Below the pieces are notes generated by a model. That model made no database searches and was not told the origin of the DNA. It worked only from the letters and a program-made list of their open reading frames with translations. Shown here one piece after another: positions 32,929 through 43,848 of a DNA stretch of 64,000 bases. The DNA lies in contig JAIQDT010002839.1 of assembly GCA_021521415.1 (NCBI GenBank), positions 186,001 to 250,000 of the forward strand, given 5' to 3'. How positions within the stretch are numbered: the first letter of the stretch is position 1; each line of letters begins with the position of its first letter. The DNA is from Bidens hawaiensis (lineage: Eukaryota > Streptophyta > Magnoliopsida > Asterales > Asteraceae). Made by a program: the position numbers and the translations under genes.

Positions 32929-35061
32929 ATCTGCAACAAACGAACCAAGTTAGATAAACATTAAGACATAACACAAGTTCGCTTGTTACCATGAGCGAAG
33001 TTGTGATAAAAACTGTATAGGCGAAGTTAAAGTTGGGGCGAAGTTGGGAACAACTTCGCTTCATCTTTAAGTTCGTCTTGTAATTGTTAATTTAAAAGGA
33101 TCCAGGCGAAGTTAAAGTTGGGGCAAAGTTGGGAACAACTTCGCTTCATCTTTAAGTTCGCCTCACCACAACATCGCCTCAGGCAAATTTAAGCTTCAGG
33201 CGAAGTTGAGCATCAGGCGAAGTTACGGATAACTTCGCCTAAACCTTAAGTTCGCCTGAATACGAATCGGCGACAGTGAGTTTGATTCAAACTCGAAAAT
33301 CCGATGTTTCGATTAATTTTGACGATTGAGGAGGCTAAAACACAGGATATTAATGATAACTAAACGACCAGGTTGTACATGACCACGTGAAAACAAGTTT
33401 TGAAATCGGGTTTAAGGATCGGTCGTCCGAGGTTATTACCCGGTTGTCGAAACAACCTTAGATTAACATCAATGAACGGATAATACGATGTAATAACCCA
33501 ACCAACCTTTAAATCGGTTTGAGAACGAAGAAAGAAAACAAGTATGGATCTGTATATAAGTTCGCTGTGAAAACGGAGGATATAAGTTCGCTGAGTTGAG
33601 AATAATGAACTGTTTGACTCTTGAAAATCCTTATATAGGGGCGAAGTTATACAGGCGAAGTTACGGATAATTTCGCCTAGGCGAAGTTATCCACAACTTC
33701 GCCTGTTCAACAACATCGCCTATATTTACAAAATTTAACCTTATAATTTTAACATTTTTTCAATCAAGTTATAAAACTTTCCTTTAAGAACTAAATGACA
33801 CGATCAAGTCCAAGTAACCTGTTATAAAAAAATACAACAACATAAAAAGAAAACTTTAAAAAATTTAAGTATAAGGGATCAAATTTCAGTCTCGATAGGG
33901 ACTGCTACGTTTTAGAAAATATCCGAACAGGAATCATACTAAGTATGTGACTGTCACATAGATCCGTGTTTAGCTGTATTATGACATAAGGAAACAGGTT
34001 GTAAGCAGGTAAATAACTTAAGATGGTTTTCATCGTTTCTGTGATACGAGTTAGGTTCAATTATGCCTCAAAATTTAAGTGGGCAACAACTCAGAAATAT
34101 TGATGCCTCCTATCTATCCTCAAAGCGTATTTGGCTTTCCCCAAGTCACCCCGAATTGACCTCGACCCATAGTGTCTGATTAAGTTTGTAAGTACTCTTC
34201 ATCTGCTTCCCATTCTCCTTCTTACTCTATGATTGAGAAGTCTTGACATTTTCAGCTATAGAATGTTTCATTAACTCAATTTTTTTTATTTTTTTTAACT
34301 CACAAATTTACATAGACTTCAGAGTAGTAAACCAACTGCAAGTCCCGAATCTGGATCACTGCAGTTTCTTGAAACGCTATCTTCACGGGAATCAGAACAC
34401 ACATGGGCTCGTGTATGACTGGGTAATCGCTTTTCTGCCTATCATTCGGAAAGATATATATGAAGACATGCAAAACTCTTAAGGAGTTTCCACGTAAAAT
34501 CAAGTAGATTTAGTTTGTATCACGTCTACTTTTACGCACCATAAAAAGTTACCATGACATACAATGACTGTCCTAAAGCCTTTTAAGCCTAATAACTTCA
34601 CTAGTTAAGCACACAAAGTTAGTATATCTATCATTTTCCAAGGTTGGATCAATTTTCTGTTTAACATAGCAAACGTACTTCTTACGAAGTAGTAGACTTG
34701 AAAAATAATTTCATTTCCCAAAAAATTTTTGACTTCAATCGCCCCGATCAAATCAAGTCTTCAGGTGAACGGCTATCCCAAAGATCCAATGGATCAGCTG
34801 GACCGACCACATACAAGTATGTGTCCTTCTAACTGAGTATGATCGACTAATTTTCAGCGAAAGAAAGAAAACTCATCATAAACCGCCCCGGTCACTTTCA
34901 GTCATCTGGATAATGGCTATCCTCATATTCTACAAGTAGAAATGAGGACCAAAACATATCCTAAGACATGTCCTTCAAACTGTGGTAACCGACATAATTT
35001 TAAGCGATAGTGACCCTTTTTTTATTTTTTTTTTATTTTTAATATAACATGAAAAGCATGG
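32929..35061 (-). other. Element D spacer between pol and accessory ORF, rich in GGCGAAGTT hairpins
   Basis: No coding frame. Between 32978 and 33260, and again 33640-33725, the motif GGCGAAGTT and its complement recur many times. Often they face each other as hairpins, for example GGCGAAGTTA / TAACTTCGCC around a four-base loop at 33216-33239. A near-duplicate block (33018-33084 and 33108-33168) repeats the GTTAAAGTTGGGG phrase. The rest (33730-35040) is plain AT-rich sequence. Confidence 0.75.
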
Positions 35062-38000
35062 CTACTCGGGATTGATCATCCCATTAAACTCGATAAGGTT
35101 TTGAAATCTTGATTTGTCAAACGCTTTAGTATAAAGATCAGCGAAATTATCAAGCATATCCACCTTTTCAAGCACAATCAGTTTCTTCTCAGCACAATCC
35201 CGTATAAAATGATGACGTATGTCAGTATGTTTAGTTTTACTATGTTTCACGGGATTGTTAGTTACTGAGATAGCAGTTGTGTTATCAATGCAAATAGGAG
35301 TAAGTAAGAAATTCAGACCATAGTCGCGCAACTGTTGTTGAATCCAAAGAACCTGGGAGCAGCAGTTGGATGCTGCCATGTATTCTGCCTCACAGGTTGA
35401 AATTGCGACCGAAGTCTGTTTCTTGCATTGCCACGACACCAATCTGCCACCAAGAAACTGACATCCTCCAGTTGTTGACTTCCGACTCTGATTGCACTCT
35501 CCATAATCAGAATCTGTGTAAGCGACTAGCTCCAAGTCTCCTCCTCTCGGGTACCACAACCCCAGCTTCGGTTTGCCCTTGAGATACCGCAAGATCCTCT
35601 TCACACCCTTCATGTGAGATTCCTTTGGGTTTGCCTGAAAACGAGCACAAAGACAAACAGCAAACATTATATCAGGCCTAGAAGCAGTTAAGTACATTAA
35701 AGAACCTATAATAGTCCGATATTGAGTTGGGCCCACATCTGCATCACCGTCTGACTCAGCACCCAATTTGTGATTGACGCAGATAGGAGTGTCGAATGGA
35801 GTGCTGTCCTCCATCTTGAATCGTTTGAGCACATCATGGACATACTTGGTCTGATGAATGAACATCCCATCCTTCTTCTGATCAACCTGCAATCCTAAAA
35901 AGAAAGTTAGTTCACCCATAGCACTCATTTCAAACATTTTCTTCATGACGGCCTCAAACTCCTGACACATGGAGACTTTTGATGCAGCAAAGATAATGTC
36001 ATCCACGTAGACTTGCACCAGCAGGAAGTCGCTTCCTTCTCTCTTAACGAACAACGTGCTATCAATCTTTCCTCTTTCAAAACCATTTTCAAGCAAGTAA
36101 TCTGATAAAGTTGAATATCAGGCACGAGGTGCCTGATGTAGTCCATACAATGCCTTGCTTAACTTGTACACGTGATCAGGAAAGTCTGGGTCAGGAAAAC
36201 CCATAGGTTGCTCAACATACACTACCTCATCAACTTTCCCATTCAGAAACGCACTCTTCACATCCAACTGAAATACCTTCATCTTTTTATATGCAGCAAA
36301 CGCCAAAAACAATCTAATGGCTTCCAACCTTGCCACAGGAGCGAACACTTCATTATAATCAATACCCTCTTGTTGATTAAATCCTTTCACAACTAGCCTC
36401 GCCTTGTTTCTTATGATAATCCCTTTCTCATCTCTCTTGCACTTAAACACCCATTTTGTGCCTATCGCATGCACATTTTTCGGTTTTTCAACCAAATCCC
36501 ATACTTCCATTTTCTTGAACTAAGCCAACTCTTCTTGCATAGCTTCGACCCATGAGCTGTCCTTTAAAGCCATTTGATAATTCTTCGGCTCAATCTGGCT
36601 GATAAAGCAGGTGTACAAGCATTCGTTGATTATCCCTGTCTCCTTGATGCTTGTGTAAACACAGGTGTGCTCATTCAAGCTACGTCTTGTTTGTACACCG
36701 GAGGACACATCACCAATCACATTCTCCAAAGGGTGATCTTTATGAATTCTCGTGGTCGGAACAGAACCGACATGCAAATTGTCTTCCATGTTAGAAGAGA
36801 GCTCGTCTATGGTTGTTTCATGCTGAGAGTGAAACGGATTGAAAAATTCTTCTTCAGTCGAGGTAGCAGGGGTATCAACAGCATTTGATGAGGAAGGTTG
36901 ACATTTATCGATCAGCTGTCTTTGCAATAGGTCTTCTTCCTCATCAAGGATCATCTTCGTAGCAACTCTCTCTTCTTCTTCAGCAATATTCAAATACGGT
37001 ATGTTAAAAGACTTAAAAAGTTTAACATAGTCGAAAAACTCAGCAGGTCCGTTGCTTGGTTTTGGCGGTTGGTAACTTGTGATATCGGTGTTACACACCA
37101 CCTCAACCTTGCTGGTCGATGTATTGAAGACACGTCTGTTGGGAGTCCCAACAACATAACCGACTAAGATTCCTTCATCGGCTACTTCACCAAATTTAGA
37201 ATTTGTCTTCAAAATCGAACAAGGGGACCCGAATGGTTCAAGACCACTCAAGTTGGGCTTTCTTCCATGCATAAGCTCATAACACGTTTTACCAAGTCTT
37301 TTAACAGTTAAGACCCTATTCAGAACATAACAAGCTGTAGCAACAGCTTCAGCCCAAAACACCACAGGAAGCTTCGAATCAGCCAGCATAGTTCTGGCTC
37401 CTTCAATTAACGTTATGTTCTTCCTTTCAGCCACTCCATTCTATTGCGGTGTATACGGAGCGCTGTATTGGTGTTCAATCCCTCTCTGAAGGCAGAAGAT
37501 CTCCATCTCAAAATTCTTGAACTCCATTCCATTGTCACTCCTGATGAACTTAACCCTTTTATCCATAACGTTCTCAACTTTGGTAATCAAATTCTTCACC
37601 ATCTAAGCCGTTTCGTCTTTTGATTTCAGGAAATACACCCACGAATATCGTGAGTAGTCATCAGTGATCACCAAGCAATAAAAGTTCCTCCAAGACTTTT
37701 TGCATTCACGGGACCGAAGAGATCCATGTGAAGCAACTCCAGAGTACTGATAATTGAATTGACTTTCTTGGTGAGATGGGATTTCTTATGCTGCTTTCCC
37801 TTCTTGCACGCTATACATTTATCTTCAAAATTGAAATTTTTTAAGGGAACGCCCAGCACAAGCCCATTCCTGACAATGTGGTTCATCTTCCGAAGATGAA
37901 TGTGCCCCATTCTCCTATGCCATAATTCGGACTCTGTTTCACTCGCTTTTGTCATAAGGCATGATTCTGCCATGGCCATTTCAGTTGATCTCATATCCAT

Positions 38001-38369
38001 AGTGTACGTATTTCTTTCACGTGGAGCCTTCATCAAAATCCACTCCTCAGGTATCTGAAAACCTGGTTTCAACACAATCGCCTCGTTCTTTGTAAAATGA
38101 ACGGTGTACTCCTTATCACAAATCTGCGACACACTTAGCAGATTGTATTTCAATTCTTCTACAAAGTTAACATTCTCCAATGTCATCTTTCCGTTCGACA
38201 CCGTTCCCCTTCCAGTAATATTGCCTCCACTTTCTCCGGCAAAGCTTACTCTCCCTCCTTGAACATGTTTCAAATCGTGTAACAAGTATTTGTTACCCGT
38301 CATGTGCCGGGAACAGCCGCTATCTACAACCCAAAGATTGTTGGCAGCCCTGTTCAACTGTTCCTGCAC
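35062..38369 (-). pseudogene. Element D pol: protease, integrase, RT and RNase H with several stops
   Basis: Protease and integrase zinc domain in 37668-38369 (WVVDSGCSRHMTG, LWHRRMGHIHLRKMN, CIACKKGKQHKK). The integrase core between 37435 and 37667 is broken: minus-strand stops are seen near 37602 and 37443, the latter in the block leading to NGVAERKN. Integrase C-terminal part and linker are in 36520-37434. RT is in 36118-36510 ([27 protein letters not shown]) and, after a stop at about 36118, in 35062-36096 (QVYVDDIIFAA). RNase H is in the same last frame (VAYTDSDYGE, STCEAEYMAAS). The LTRs are 99 percent identical, so the damage is recent, or the copy was moved in trans. Confidence 0.9.
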
Positions 38370-38383
38370 AATAAAGCAAAAGA

Positions 38384-41005
38384 TTAGAATTTAGAGACCC
38401 AAGACCAATTGGTCTTGGATCTATACATCCCAAACTTTGGCTTTCCAAAGTTAGTATCTCGATAACTCCTGTAAGTCCCATTAGGATATCTTATTGAAGA
38501 TTGATTGTAAGGCCTTCCAAACCTTTGAGAATTGAAAGTATTATAGCTTGTGGTTTGGTTATTAGAAGTGTAAAACTGAGATTTGTTTCTATGAAAACCT
38601 GAATTATTCACATTTTTGAATTTTAAGTGGTTTTCATTTTTAGGAGCATAATAATTACTATTAGGTCTATTCTCAGCTTTAGTAGGCCTTACACCTCTGA
38701 ATCGCTGCTTCAGAGGGCAATTTGCAACAAGATGTCCTAATTGATTACATCTAAAACAACACCTATGTTCAACCTTTTTATCAACAGGTGTTTTAGATGT
38801 CAAGGCTATATTACTGCCCGTTCGTCTCACATAAGGTGGGACGTACGGGTTTAGTGGAGTACACTTTTTATTCGTTTTATCTTTTTCTCCACTCTTGGGT
38901 AACACAACCTCCTCTTTTGCCTTACCAGACTCGGATGACTTATCCGAATCTGATGAGACTAGACTTTGATCAGAAATTTCAACACTTGAAACAGGCGAAC
39001 TTGTTTCGCCTCTACTAACATTTGGTTCTTTAATGGTTACTTTAATTGGCACTGTCTGAGCAACCTCAAAGTCAACAAATTTCTGAACACTAGGGTTAAA
39101 AGTGTAATTGTGATTGTACGGTGGTGGAACCTCATGATAACCGATTCCTCCCCTCTTGACTGAGGAACCTTGATCACTAACAAGGTGATCAAGTATAGCA
39201 GAGGAATTTCTGAACTGCTTCAGTTTTCGATTCAGTTCAACCACTTTCACCTGGTGGTCAGCAATCTGTTTTTCTCTCTCAGCAATTAGTTTGGTCTTTT
39301 CTTCCAAAACCTCATAACTTAAATCAATCACTTCAATTTTTTCAGCAAGTTTAGTTTTTAAACTTTTAACATCTTTTTCACAAGCTTTTATTTTAATTTT
39401 ATAATTATTTTCTCTTGATTTAATAAAGTGATGATCTTCTTTTATGGTTTTAAATTCAGCATCCAACCTAACATACTGATCAGTTATGGTTGCTAGTTTC
39501 TCAGACAAGTTCTCACATTTTGAACATATAGGTTTAGAACATACCTCGGAGAGATGGTCATTGTCATCTGCCATAAGAGCTTTTTCTTCTTTGGTAGCCC
39601 TCTCACTTTCTTCAGTTTCAACCTTTGCCAAATTTGCCTGCTCAAAAGTTTCTTTAGAAAGCAGGTTCCAGTTGTATTCACCATCTCCTCTGGAAATCAT
39701 GGCACTATAATCTTTTCTTCCCTCATTATGCTGTGTAGACTTTCCTTGACCACGTTCTACACGCTCATTCCTACACTCCTTTGCAAAGTGACCGTTTTGT
39801 TGACAATTGTAGCATCTCACCTTTGACTTGTCGAACCCTGGTCTTCCTCCGACAAACTTTCTACCGGTCTTATTCATAAACCTTTTCACCCTCCTCACAA
39901 TCATGGCCATCTGCCATTGTAGATCCATTTCTTCCATATCGTCAGCATCAATCTGATCGTAATCTTCATCCAACATAGCTGGATCAACAATCTTCCCTTG
40001 AATATAGTTCTCATAGGAAGCGATAAGAGAAGCATAGAGACCAAACTGCTCTTTAGCAGACTTGACACTCATAGGCATCTTGGAGTAGTTGTTGCTGGGA
40101 ACACTTGAAGAGCAACTACTCTTGCTTACCTGGGGTTGAGAACCACTCGATCCAGCTGCTACATAGCAAAAATCCCCATTTGTGTTAACTGACACATGCC
40201 CCTCATGAGATGAGTTGGGGCCCGACTCTCCCTTTGTGTAGTAGGCAGCCGATTCAGTCTTCGATCCTGAGCTAGTGTTGACTTTAGCTCCATACATACC
40301 TGGATCTTGAACCTGATCCATAGAGGTCTCTTTTCTGGCCATGTTAAGCTCAAAGGTTCTGAGCTTGTTGACTGCCATTTCTAGATCATATGTGGGAAAG
40401 TCTTTGTCTTCCCTCATCAGCACAGTGTACATCTCCCATTTTGGTGGGAGAGCATCTAGAAGCTTCTCAACTATTTCTTCTTCTCGGTAGGAAATGGAAT
40501 AGTTGCTCAATTCAGTCATCAGATGGTAGTATCGAGTGATAATATCATCTAAAGATTCATTCTTCAAATACTTGAAGACTGAAAACTGGGTTTTGAGCAA
40601 TTTTATTTTTGAAGCCCGGATTCCTACATTCCCTTCAAATCTGCTCTCAAGAGCTTCCCAAAGCTCTCTTGCTGATGTGTACTTTCTAAACGTATGAAGG
40701 ATCTCTTGTGGAAGAGCCATAGTAATAGCAGCATGAGCCTTGCTCTCGGCCTCATACATCTTTTTCTCTTCTTCTTCCATTTTACTATACTTCTTGATTT
40801 GGTCACGACCTTCATACTCCATAATTGGTGGAATATACCCATCCTGGATGCATACCCACATCTTCGCATCCTGGTATTTGACGTACTGTATGAACCGATC
40901 CTTCCATGCAACGAAATCGGTTCCCTTCAGCAATCTTGGGGCCTTGGTAGCCGACCCTGCTTCAACTTCCATCTTCACTAACTCAGAGATGTTGATCGAC
41001 GACAT
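38384..41005 (-). CDS. Element D gag, 873 aa, open, with two zinc knuckles
   Basis: Uninterrupted frame starting at the ATG 41003-41005, about 500 bp inside the 5' LTR. Residues 20-230 are a copia-type gag core (LLKGTDFVAWKDRFIQYV, ESLDDIITRYYHLMTEL). The first CCHC knuckle has C398, C401, H406 and C411 (CYNCQQNGHFAKEC). A coiled coil spans about 495-600. A second CCHC knuckle has C750, C753, H758 and C763 (CFRCNQLGHLVANC). The C-terminal tail is Asn/Tyr/Arg-rich. The length, well above that of small copia gags, and the extended C-terminus fit SIRE-like elements. It ends at a stop, and protease continues in another frame after an acceptor-like TTTTGCTTTATTGTGCAG. Confidence 0.9.
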   Translation of the reverse strand: MSSINISELVKMEVEAGSATKAPRLLKGTDFVAWKDRFIQYVKYQDAKMWVCIQDGYIPPIMEYEGRDQIKKYSKMEEEEKKMYEAESKAHAAITMALPQEILHTFRKYTSARELWEALESRFEGNVGIRASKIKLLKTQFSVFKYLKNESLDDIITRYYHLMTELSNYSISYREEEIVEKLLDALPPKWEMYTVLMREDKDFPTYDLEMAVNKLRTFELNMARKETSMDQVQDPGMYGAKVNTSSGSKTESAAYYTKGESGPNSSHEGHVSVNTNGDFCYVAAGSSGSQPQVSKSSCSSSVPSNNYSKMPMSVKSAKEQFGLYASLIASYENYIQGKIVDPAMLDEDYDQIDADDMEEMDLQWQMAMIVRRVKRFMNKTGRKFVGGRPGFDKSKVRCYNCQQNGHFAKECRNERVERGQGKSTQHNEGRKDYSAMISRGDGEYNWNLLSKETFEQANLAKVETEESERATKEEKALMADDNDHLSEVCSKPICSKCENLSEKLATITDQYVRLDAEFKTIKEDHHFIKSRENNYKIKIKACEKDVKSLKTKLAEKIEVIDLSYEVLEEKTKLIAEREKQIADHQVKVVELNRKLKQFRNSSAILDHLVSDQGSSVKRGGIGYHEVPPPYNHNYTFNPSVQKFVDFEVAQTVPIKVTIKEPNVSRGETSSPVSSVEISDQSLVSSDSDKSSESGKAKEEVVLPKSGEKDKTNKKCTPLNPYVPPYVRRTGSNIALTSKTPVDKKVEHRCCFRCNQLGHLVANCPLKQRFRGVRPTKAENRPNSNYYAPKNENHLKFKNVNNSGFHRNKSQFYTSNNQTTSYNTFNSQRFGRPYNQSSIRYPNGTYRSYRDTNFGKPKFGMYRSKTNWSWVSKF

Positions 41006-41510
41006 CTTTCCCGAAAGTAAGAAACCTGAAAAGTTAAAAGTTTTTTTGTTTTTTTTTAAAGTCCTGTAGGCGAAGTTACGGATAACTTCGCTAGAAGCAG
41101 GCGAAGTTGTAGAGAACTTCGCTGAAGAACTTCACTGATAACACTGCTGATTAACTTCGCTGATTCTTAACTTCGCTTGAGGTAAGCGAACTTAAGAGGT
41201 AGGCGAAGTTGTAGAGAACTTCGCTTGAGTTAAGCGAACTTGAGAAGGTAGGCGAAGTTGTGGATAACTTCGCTTAACCTTATATCTTCGCCGAAACCCT
41301 ACGCACAGTGACTGCAACTTCGCCTGATGAACACGAAGTTTCTGCAGATCTGTAAATCGGATTTTAACGAGGTTTTTGACGGTGTAAAGGCTTGAACACG
41401 ATGGTAGGAGGTAAGAATGATCAAAAACACCAAAAACACGAAACGGGACGATTTCTACACCCGCGTGAATATCCCGAACCACACAATCGAGCAAAAGCTC
41501 TGATACCAAT
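41006..41510 (-). other. Element D leader with primer-binding site and GCGAAGTT motifs
   Basis: On the minus strand ATTGGTATCAGAGCTTTT directly follows the 5' LTR (plus-strand 41493-41510), matching the initiator-Met primer-binding site. The next 450 bp carry many GGCGAAGTT and GCGAACTT words (41067-41330), several paired as hairpins such as GGCGAAGTTGTAGAGAACTT. Confidence 0.85.
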
Positions 41511-41928
41511 TGTAGGTTCCCTGGACGGATCACACGAGATATCGCGTTCTACTCAGGTGCGGAATCCCTGCGTAGATCGTTACGAGTGTAGAAAGCAAAT
41601 CAAACAAACACGATACGATAAACGAACACGTTATATTGATAACCGAACACGTGATACGATATCACTATTACAGACTCATTAACCAAAACTGCTAACAACT
41701 ATCACACGATTCACTGAACAACTCGTTACTAAACAATCCGTAACCTATATATAAATACACGACAACTTCGCCTGATATGTTCAGGCGAAGTTGTCCATAA
41801 CTTCGCTTGTTCAACAAGTTCGCCTAGGCGAACTTGTTAACAACTTCGCTTTAAACAAAAACATAAATAACAATACAAACTCGATTACAGACACTAGACT
41901 ATGAACTACTGACATTTATGCCCCAACA
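41511..41928 (-). repeat. Element D 5' LTR (418 bp)
   Basis: Termini TGTAGG on the plus strand and CCCCAACA. It contains a 15-bp-stem hairpin (41761-41775 with 41781-41795) and a perfect 26-bp palindrome (41813-41838), both built from GGCGAAGTT/GGCGAACTT. TATATATAAATA at about 41745-41756 is TATA-like on either strand. Confidence 0.95.
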
Positions 41929-43848
41929 AAGATCACATATTGGGGTCCCGGATTAGCTACGGGGCCCATTTCCGTTTATTCAGTTTGATTTAAGAAGAAA
42001 CGCGCACAATCCACCCGGATTGTCCAGGTTTCTCATAGAAAAGTTTGTTTTTACTTAATTAGTCCAAAAATATGATTTTTGATCACTCTTGGTGTTTTGA
42101 TATTCCCGCAGGTTCGTTAATCGCGAACTTGCCGGTTTTTATGAAAACTAAATTTGTTTAATCTTTAAATTAGCATAAATAATTAACCGTTAATCATTAA
42201 ATTATGAAAATTTAGCCACTTATCAATTAAAATATGTAGATTTTTATAAAAATATTTTTGGAATTTTTTACTAATTTATTAATTTATAAAAATTCATTTT
42301 ATCAGCTATATTTTGCCTGAAAATCGTCCGTTTATCCCAAACAATTTCCAAAAATTCCACCAAAATTCCTGAATACTCAAATCATTTCCCAAAACAACCT
42401 GTATCAATTCCAAAATGTAAAAAGCTCGTGCGATATTCTTTTCGACCCAAATTCGGCTATAAAAATTCACACGAACGCATATACACAAAACACCTTTAGA
42501 CTTCTCCAAATGATCCAAAAATTCATATGTGATCAAAATACATCAAATCTGAATTCCCAGAAAAATTTCATAATTTTTGAAGTATTTTAGCTATTTTTCC
42601 TAAATAAACGTCCCAATTCGTAATAAATTCGCCAAATATTCTCGAATGGTCAAAAAATTACCAAATTTGATAGGGACTCATTGACATGGTCCCTGATGTC
42701 CCTGAAAAATTTCAAGGCCTAATAATATACACATCACAACCTTAACCTAAACAGCCCGTAAACGAGTGTTTCGGCATTACCTTAGCGGGTTTGGCTCGTT
42801 TCCGACTTTCTAATCAACTTTTCAAGCTCTTGTGCTCCTATGTAGGCTATATACAAGTCCTATATCACAAACCAAGCAATTTTTCATCAACATAGCAACC
42901 CTTAACTTAGGGTTTCGGCTAGTGCACAAAAACGAACTTTTGAACCGTAAAAACGCCGTTTCAACCCTTTAATCCGTGTTTATGGCCAAAAAAACTATCA
43001 AACCAGGTTCCTTACCATGTGTATGATTAAAACATGTTTATGGACCATTTTTAGGATTTTTACATGGTTAGGAATGATTTTTAGCAATTAAGGCATGTTT
43101 TTATGGTATTAATCAAGGTTAAACAAGTTTAAAAGTTACTTATTTAAGTTGTTACCTTAGGGTTTTGGAAGGTTTCTGGAAAAAATGACTTGCAGCTGCT
43201 TGGACTTTAGTTTTTATCAAATGAAATGAATAAACAAGCTTACATAACAAGTTATATAAAAAAATGGGGGTGGGGGTGCTGGCCGATCGGAAGAATGGTT
43301 TGGGCCCCCTTGGGCCTATTTTGGCCCAACAATCTGTTTTTACAAGCCCAAATATGAAAAGCCCAGTCCAAATTTAGTTCGGGTTCGGTTTTTGGCACGA
43401 AAAACTTATCGGGTGCGTTAAACAGTGCGAAAACGAGTGTTTTTCGGCTAGTTTTATGTAAAATTATAAAAACATACTATATGTTTGTAAAAATTGAAAA
43501 TATTTTCACGGATCGCTTAAAACATTTCAAATAAGTGTTTGGTAAGTCTTTTTCGGCTTAACGGATGATACAATGCTTGGTTTGTAACTATCTTTCGCGT
43601 TTAAATATATAGGGGGTAGTTAAACGAGCATGTTTTCGTTTAACTTGTTTGCTATCGAACTAAGGCCATATTACTAATATTTTAGCTTATATTAAACGTA
43701 TAACACTTATAGATGCCCCCCGGGATTTCTAGGTCATAACCCGACCCGTTCGGTTAATCGTTCGTTTGTTACACAAAAGGCGTTTATTTGCTTAATCGGT
43801 AAATACGTACTTAGGTGTACCTTGTTTTGGTTCAAATGTCACAGGTAT

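Larger units (their letters stand above)
29557..41928 (-). mobile_element. Element D: 12.4-kb SIRE-like copia with accessory ORFs
   Basis: Minus strand order: 5' LTR 41511-41928, PBS ATTGGTATCAGAGCTTTT ending at 41510, gag 41005-38384, pol 38369-35062, 2.1-kb non-coding spacer, accessory frames 32928-31132 and 31055-30039, polypurine tract CCAAGGGGGAGTC (29975-29987) and 3' LTR 29974-29557. The two 418-bp LTRs differ at four positions. RT and RNase H sequence (VYVDDIIFAA, GCQFLGGRLVSWQCKKQ, HSKTKHTDIRHHFIRD, ADLYTKAFD) is of the SIRE/Maximus type as I know it. A third gene downstream of pol also fits that lineage. Gag is open and pol is not. Non-coding parts are full of GGCGAAGTT-type motifs. 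Confidence 0.92.
28419..43843. mobile_element. LTR-A: about 3.05-kb solo LTR, itself split by element D
   Basis: The two parts 28419-29556 and 41934-43843 together make about 3.05 kb. They begin TGTCACACCCCG and end AAATGTCACA (TG...CA), with a 5-bp duplication at the ends. These are the marks of a single LTR left after recombination. LTR-B (56349-59673) is the same sequence in opposite orientation with its own duplication. No coding frame and no PBS or PPT occur inside. It contains an AT-only palindrome at about 29284-29320. Very long LTRs are known from Tekay-type chromoviruses; the lineage here is a guess. Confidence 0.85.

Noticed and set aside
41761..41838. Resemblance of TAACTTCG...CGAAGTTA palindromes to loxP arms
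   Set aside because: Only about nine bases agree, the spacer is not conserved, and no phage or recombinase gene is present. It is better explained as a plant retroelement motif.
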